Source: an uncultured Gemmatimonadota bacterium
Lineage (GTDB): Bacteria > Gemmatimonadota > Gemmatimonadetes > Gemmatimonadales > GWC2-71-9
Direction of reading: 5' to 3'
Length of the DNA: 10,457 nucleotides
Assembly (NCBI GenBank): GCA_913009915.1
Contig: CAJVYZ010000044.1
Span: 1 to 10,457, forward strand
Shown here: positions 6,706 to 10,457 of the stretch, one piece after another
How the letters are laid out: each line of letters opens with the position of its first letter
Position numbering within the stretch: the stretch's first letter is position 1
The notes under the pieces: generated by a model
Seen by the model: only the letters and a program-made list of their open reading frames with translations
Databases searched by the model: none
Told to the model about the DNA's origin: nothing
Program-made: the position numbers and the translations under genes

Positions 6706-9465
6706 TCAGTTCCCCACCTTCTCCACCAGTTCGGTGAAGAAATTCTGCACCAGAATCAAGTCACCAGAGATATCCCCGCCACCGGCACGCTCGATCATGA
6801 CAAAGCGACCGTCCGGGCTCACGTCGTACAACCGATTCCGGGAATTCACCTCGTAGTCTTTGTCCAGCGGCAGCTCGACCGTGGTCGTCCGCAACACCGA
6901 GCTGGGACCTCGAGTAAGGTCCACGACGTGGATGTTCTGGCCGGTGAGGCCTCGGTAGAACAGCTCCCGGCCGTCGGCGCTCCAGGCCGGCTCGATCCCT
7001 CCGCCACCGGAAATGAGCCACTTGCCGTCGTTCGTGTTGGGAAACGGCCGCAGGTAGATCTCTCGCTGGCCGGACTCGTCGGAGGTATACGCCAGGTAGC
7101 GCCCATCGGGGGACAGCGCCGGCTCGAACTCATGGAACGGACTGGCGACGATCGGGATTGGAGCGCTATCTACCCCGGGCCGAAACGCCAGGATGTCGTC
7201 GCTGCCCGGACTGCCGGCGCTAATGACCAGCCACTGACCGTTCCGGGACCACTCCGCGGTAATGATGACCCGGTCTATTTCGAGCACCAGTTCCTCAGGC
7301 CCGCTCCCGTCGGCTTGCTTGTTCCAGACGCCATCCTGTTCACGTTCGGAGATGAAGGTGACCGATTGGCCATCCGGGGTCCACACGGGGTTCCGGTTGT
7401 TGAAGCCGGAAAAGGTGAGGCGCGAGAGCGGGCCGGTATCCAACTGCTTGACCCAGATATCCGATTTGTTGGCGTCGGTCACGACCTCGACAGCCAAGTG
7501 ACTGCCGGAGGGAGACACCGCGACGGCCTCGAACTCTATTTCACGGGTCCAGTCTTCGTCGACCTTGCGGGCGTCCCCCGCCCGGGTGACCCACACGACC
7601 ACCTCAGGCGCATTGAACCCCAGGGTGGTATACACCAAGGTTCCATTGGCGGACAAGCTCAAGTCGTTCCATCCACTCGCCCGCACGTCAACTCCCGACA
7701 CCAGGGCCTTGGGTTGTCCGGATAGAGCCAGTTTGTCCTGGTCGAAGGGCGCTGCCATCAGGGTGCCCTCCCCGGTCAGATAGACGAGATGGCCTGTAGG
7801 GGTGTAATGAGCGCCGACTCCAGGGACGGACCCGCGTGACTCCCCCGATTCGAGGTCCACAAAATGGAGTTCATAGGTCGCGTTCAAGGTGAGATCTGTT
7901 GCGCGATCGAGCATCTCCACGCCTCTCGCCGCCTGGCGCGCAGCCACTATGAGCCCTCGGCCGTTGGGGAGCAGCAGCGGGTGGCTGTAGGTGACTCCAG
8001 GCGCGGCCTGCAGGGTGACGACCTCCTCGACCTCTCCACCACCGGCCGAAACCCTCTGCAGTATCAGGCCCGCTTTGTCGATGAAGTAGAGCCAGCCATC
8101 CGGCCCCCAGGACAAATCACCCGCCGGTTCACCTTCCCAAACCACCAGGGACGGCCCGCCGGCCAATGAGATCACCTTGATCTGCGGCGCGGCACCAGCG
8201 GTGCGGAACGCGACCTGCGTGCCATCCGGAGAAATGGCCGGCGCCCAGGCACCTTCAGTGCCGGGGATCGGGCGAGCGTTCAGTTGGTCGAAGGGACGGT
8301 ACCACAACTTCCAGCCGCCGCTGCTGGCGGAGGAAGACCGATCCGCCAGGGTCATCAGGGCCGAGTCGACGCCGACATACACCAACCCTGATCCGTCGGG
8401 CAGGATGTCGACTCTGGGAAGATTGCCCAGTCCCGAATAGAACAACGTTTCGTTGTCCTCGAACCCCAAGGCGAACCGCATGACCGGTGAGTCGCGAGTC
8501 GATGACCGCGACATGGCCCAGCCAAGCAGCAGCACCAGGAGGCCGACCGTCACCATCAGGGGTATGGCCAGCCGTTGCCGCCAATCCGCGGCCGGCGCAC
8601 CCGGCAGCGGGATCGCCGCGCTGCTCATGCTGAGAGACGGGTCCGAGAGTCCGGTGGAAAATTCGGCCGCCGAACCAAACCGGTCGGCCGGAAGTTTTTC
8701 CAGCGCCTTTAGCACCGCGGCGTTGACCGACATCGGCACGGAACGTCGCAGCTCGGTGAGCGGCCTGGGATCGTCGGTCATCACCTTGGCCACGATCGCC
8801 TGGGCGGTCGGGCCCGAGAAGGGCGGCTCACCGGACAGCATCTCGTAGAGGGTGGCTCCCAGGGCGTACACATCGCTCCGTGCCGTGAGTTCCCGATCCC
8901 CCATGGCTTGTTCCGGGCTCATATAATGCGGCGTGCCAAGGCTCATGCCCGTCTCGGTCATCCGGGTGCCGCCCGCCTTGCTGGCGGCTAGCGCGATCCC
9001 GAAATCGGCTACCAGCGCCGAGCCGTCGAGCAGCAGGATATTTTCCGGCTTGATGTCGCGGTGAATGACGTCGTGGCGGTGGGCGAAGTCCAGAGCACTG
9101 GCCACTTCCGAGGCCAGCCGGACGGCATCCTCCACGGGAAGCTGCTTCTCCCGGTCGAGCCGGTCGCGCAACGACTCGCCCTCGACATACGGCATCACGT
9201 AGTAAAGGAAAGAGTCTGCCTCGCCCGAGTCGTGCAGCGGCAGAATGTGCGGGTGCTGCAGGTTGGCCGTGGTCTTGATCTCACTCAGGAAACGCTCGGC
9301 GCCAATCACCGCGGCCAGCTCCGGCCTGAGGACCTTGACCGCCACCTTGCGATCGTGCTTGACGTCGTGCGCCAGATACACGGTTGCCATGCCGCCGGCA
9401 CCGAGTTCTCCCTCGATGGTGTAGCGGTCGGACAGGGCGGCGGTGAGGCGGTCGAGGTCGGTCAT
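6706..9465 (-). CDS. Transmembrane serine/threonine protein kinase with PD40 beta-propeller (second copy)
   Basis: This 919-residue protein is built like the kinase at 108-2729. Its kinase domain spans about residues 15-272, with GAGGMATVY, K44, HRDIKPEN (D137, N142), DFG (154-156) and GTPHYMSPEQ all intact. A membrane helix follows at about 300-317 (IPLMVTVGLLVLLLGWAM). A PD40 propeller then extends to the C terminus, with boxes such as ISPDGTQVAF, WTPDGQSVTFISE, LSPDGRYLAYTSDESG and WSADGRELFYRGL. It ends in LVQNFFTELVEKVGN, a tail shared with the other propeller kinases here. In the first 30 residues it matches the TPR kinase at 26 positions, so the kinase halves are close paralogues with different sensors. 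The start is supported by that match. There is no Shine-Dalgarno sequence; the ATG directly follows CGCACNC repeats. A TRAA two-hairpin element lies 93 bases upstream. The ligand is unknown. Confidence 0.97.
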   Translation of the reverse strand: MTDLDRLTAALSDRYTIEGELGAGGMATVYLAHDVKHDRKVAVKVLRPELAAVIGAERFLSEIKTTANLQHPHILPLHDSGEADSFLYYVMPYVEGESLRDRLDREKQLPVEDAVRLASEVASALDFAHRHDVIHRDIKPENILLLDGSALVADFGIALAASKAGGTRMTETGMSLGTPHYMSPEQAMGDRELTARSDVYALGATLYEMLSGEPPFSGPTAQAIVAKVMTDDPRPLTELRRSVPMSVNAAVLKALEKLPADRFGSAAEFSTGLSDPSLSMSSAAIPLPGAPAADWRQRLAIPLMVTVGLLVLLLGWAMSRSSTRDSPVMRFALGFEDNETLFYSGLGNLPRVDILPDGSGLVYVGVDSALMTLADRSSSASSGGWKLWYRPFDQLNARPIPGTEGAWAPAISPDGTQVAFRTAGAAPQIKVISLAGGPSLVVWEGEPAGDLSWGPDGWLYFIDKAGLILQRVSAGGGEVEEVVTLQAAPGVTYSHPLLLPNGRGLIVAARQAARGVEMLDRATDLTLNATYELHFVDLESGESRGSVPGVGAHYTPTGHLVYLTGEGTLMAAPFDQDKLALSGQPKALVSGVDVRASGWNDLSLSANGTLVYTTLGFNAPEVVVWVTRAGDARKVDEDWTREIEFEAVAVSPSGSHLAVEVVTDANKSDIWVKQLDTGPLSRLTFSGFNNRNPVWTPDGQSVTFISEREQDGVWNKQADGSGPEELVLEIDRVIITAEWSRNGQWLVISAGSPGSDDILAFRPGVDSAPIPIVASPFHEFEPALSPDGRYLAYTSDESGQREIYLRPFPNTNDGKWLISGGGGIEPAWSADGRELFYRGLTGQNIHVVDLTRGPSSVLRTTTVELPLDKDYEVNSRNRLYDVSPDGRFVMIERAGGGDISGDLILVQNFFTELVEKVGN

Positions 9466-9540
9466 GGCGTGGGGTGCGGGGTGCGGAGTGCGTAGGATGC
9501 CAGAACGAAGATAACAGAGAGCGTACCGCAGTGTGCAGTG
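9466..9540 (-). repeat. Heptanucleotide leader of the second PD40 kinase
   Basis: On the minus strand the unit GCACCCC occurs twice (9484-9478 and 9477-9471), preceded by GCACTCC (9491-9485) and followed by five bases and the ATG. Further upstream, CACTGCA and CACTGCG lie in the same phase (9540-9527). The final 27 bases correspond to the TPR-kinase leader at 23 of 27 positions. No Shine-Dalgarno sequence is present. Confidence 0.55.
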
Positions 9541-9558
9541 ACCATCGGCATCTGGCGT

Positions 9559-9601
9559 GTCGCGGCTAAAGCCGCGGCTCGGCTGATGTCACTAAAGTGA
9601 C
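9559..9601 (+). repeat. TRAA two-hairpin element, copy 1
   Basis: Hairpin a has an 8-bp stem (9559-9566 with 9571-9578, one G-T pair) and loop TAAA. The linker TCGGCTGAT (9579-9587) leads to hairpin b, with a 5-bp stem GTCAC/GTGAC (9588-9592 with 9597-9601) and loop TAAA. It lies 93 bases upstream of the second PD40 kinase start and faces the inverted copy at 9623-9663. Confidence 0.75.
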
Positions 9602-9622
9602 CAATGCGCTCCGAAGGTGCTC

Positions 9623-9663
9623 GTCGCTTCAGCGGCATCAGCCGAGAGCCGGCTTCAGCCGGC
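9623..9663 (-). repeat. TRAA two-hairpin element, copy 2 (inverted)
   Basis: Read on the minus strand, a 6-bp stem GCCGGC/GCCGGC with loop TGAA (9663-9648) is followed by linker TCTCGGCTGAT and a second hairpin GCCGC/GCGAC with loop TGAA (9636-9623; one A-C mismatch on this strand, G-T on the other). It is tail to tail with copy 1 across about 21 bases, forming a larger dyad between two kinase loci. Confidence 0.7.
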
Positions 9664-9690
9664 GGCAGGGCGGCGGTTTCGGTCATCGGC

Positions 9691-10144
9691 TCAATCCCCC
9701 ACCCTGTCCTTGAGCTCCTCGAAGAAATTCTCCACCACGATCACCACGCCATCGTCGACAGCCATCCGCGTAAGTTCAGCCATGATGAAACGTCCATCCG
9801 GGGCCACATCCCAGGGGGTGTAATACAGGGTCTGGACGCCGAGCAATTCGTCGCGCACGTGGAATAGCCGTTCGGGACGGCCGTGGCCGAACGCGGTTCC
9901 GGCCGCCGACACGCGGACCGCCATCATGTCCTTGTCGCCGCTCAGGGAGAACAACTCTCCTCCGTCACGGCTCCACAGCGGCGACGGCGGCGAGTTCGGG
10001 CTTGAGGACCTTGACGGCGACTTGGCGTTTGTGCTTGAGATCTTCGGCCAGGAACACGGTGGCCATGCCGCCCTCACCCAAACGGCTGAGGATCTGGTAG
10101 CGGTCCGCGAGCGCGGATGAGAGTCGTTCAGTCGATTCAGTCAT
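9691..10144 (-). pseudogene. Internally deleted, frameshifted kinase/propeller remnant
   Basis: From the ATG at 10144 the minus strand encodes a kinase N terminus (MTESTERLSSALADRY, then GEGGMATVFLAEDLKHKRQV and VAVKVLKPELAAV) that stops at a TGA at 9967-9965. In another frame, from about 9988, it encodes the end of a PD40 propeller beginning PLWSRDGGELFSLSGDKDMM and ending VVIVVENFFEELKDRVGD before the stop at 9691. Compared with the intact paralogues, roughly 700 codons between residue ~53 and the last ~97 residues are missing. The missing part includes the catalytic loop, DFG and the membrane helix. The two parts are out of frame, so no fused protein is made. The join lies near 9980-9990 in a GCCGCCGTCGCCG-type stretch, where short microhomology could have mediated deletion. 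It may instead be an assembly chimera, since the contig end 147 bases away contains adapter sequence. Confidence 0.85.
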
Positions 10145-10191
10145 TGGGCCTGGACCGTCAACCGCATACCGTGAACGAGGAATCTAGCGTC
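10145..10191 (-). repeat. Heptanucleotide-like leader of the broken kinase
   Basis: On the minus strand GGTATGC, GGTTGAC and GGTCCAG follow one another in 7-base steps (10170-10150), then five bases and the ATG at 10144. This is the same phase as at the three intact kinases. Units further upstream are too degenerate to count. Confidence 0.4.
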
Positions 10192-10203
10192 GTCGCCTGA
10201 GCT

Positions 10204-10244
10204 CGTCGCTAAAGCGACGGCTCGGCTGATGTCACTGAAGTGAC
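10204..10244 (+). repeat. TRAA two-hairpin element, copy 3
   Basis: Hairpin a has stem CGTCGC/GCGACG (10204-10209 with 10214-10219) and loop TAAA. The linker GCTCGGCTGAT (10220-10230) leads to hairpin b, with stem GTCAC/GTGAC (10231-10235 with 10240-10244) and loop TGAA. It lies 59 bases upstream of the broken kinase start, in the same orientation relative to that gene as copy 1 to its own. Confidence 0.75.
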
Positions 10245-10290
10245 CTCCCGCCTTTGCCCTGTGCGGCCTTGTCCCCGCAGCGAAGGTCCC

Positions 10291-10348
10291 AGATCGGAAG
10301 AGCGTCGTGTAGGGAAAGAGTGTAGATCTCGGTGGTCGCCGTATCATT
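10291..10348 (-). other. Illumina TruSeq universal adapter (artefact)
   Basis: The 58 bases beginning AGATCGGAAGAGCGTCGTGT and ending GCCGTATCATT are the full reverse complement of the Illumina TruSeq universal adapter. This is sequencing read-through, not organism DNA. Translation of it gives the well-known spurious peptide containing LMIRRPPRSTLFPYTTLFRS. Confidence 0.98.
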
Positions 10349-10457
10349 AAAAAAAAAAAAATAGTCATCACCATCGCACCCCATGGCATCGTACAGCGCG
10401 CTATGTGTGCTGTGTCTGTTCTGTCAGCTGCAGCAGACACCTGTCTACTCTGACCGC
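10349..10457. other. Post-adapter run of A and non-genomic tail (artefact)
   Basis: Thirteen A bases (10349-10361) follow the adapter end, as happens when sequencing runs past the end of a template. The last 96 bases have no feature I can recognise and probably come from the same faulty read. They should not be annotated as genome. Confidence 0.85.

Noticed and set aside
6649..7725. Long plus-strand open frame of 358 codons opposite the second PD40 kinase
   Set aside because: It is antisense to an intact propeller, has no known motif and begins in the low-complexity convergent gap.
9462..9686. Minus-strand open frame of 74 codons across the hairpin elements
   Set aside because: It is a translation of the repeat copies and the kinase leader, with no protein features.
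9559..10244. CRISPR array
   Set aside because: The repeated units are hairpin elements in both orientations, irregularly spaced and separated by a gene remnant; there are no regular spacers or cas genes.
10141..10440. Minus-strand open frame of 99 codons at the contig end
   Set aside because: Most of it translates the Illumina adapter, poly-A and tail plus a TRAA hairpin element; it is not a gene.

Overview
The window looks like GC-rich chromosomal DNA from an environmental bacterium, most likely a metagenome contig. The dominant genes are large one-pass membrane serine/threonine kinases with GxGGMATVYLA glycine loops and WD40-like (PD40) or TPR sensor domains. This is a paralogous family typical of Gemmatimonadota and some Acidobacteriota. 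I infer Gemmatimonadota from protein style only, because there is no marker gene here. The right-hand 167 bases are not genomic: a full-length Illumina TruSeq universal adapter (reverse complement) starts at 10291, followed by a run of A and unrelated sequence.

Layout: 108-2729 (-) is a kinase with a PD40 beta-propeller. 2836-3282 (-) is a YtoQ-family protein. 3283-3658 is a divergent intergenic region. 3659-6610 (+) is a kinase with a TPR sensor half. 6706-9465 (-) is a second kinase with a propeller, convergent with the previous gene. 9691-10144 (-) is a broken remnant of a fourth such kinase, in which the first ~53 kinase residues are joined out of frame to the last ~97 propeller residues. 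Then come a short upstream region and the adapter.

The kinases share a nearly constant N-terminal kinase half, a single membrane helix after it, and an exchangeable C-terminal half (propeller or TPR). They look like parallel sensors of one signalling style rather than steps of one pathway. No phosphatase, forkhead-associated protein or transcription factor is present that would name a target.

The most unusual material lies between the genes. (1) The DNA upstream of all four kinase starts can be read as degenerate tandem 7-base units that end five bases before the ATG. The leaders of the kinases at 2729 and 3659 are homologous and differ by exactly one 7-base unit. (2) A C/A-rich CGCACNC array directly abuts two start codons without any Shine-Dalgarno sequence, and an orphan copy lies at 71-97. 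(3) Three copies of a two-hairpin element with TRAA loops, a fixed TCGGCTGAT linker and compensating stem changes lie at 9559-9601, 9623-9663 (inverted) and 10204-10244. I do not recognise these as named families. The protein-coding content itself is ordinary for this group.
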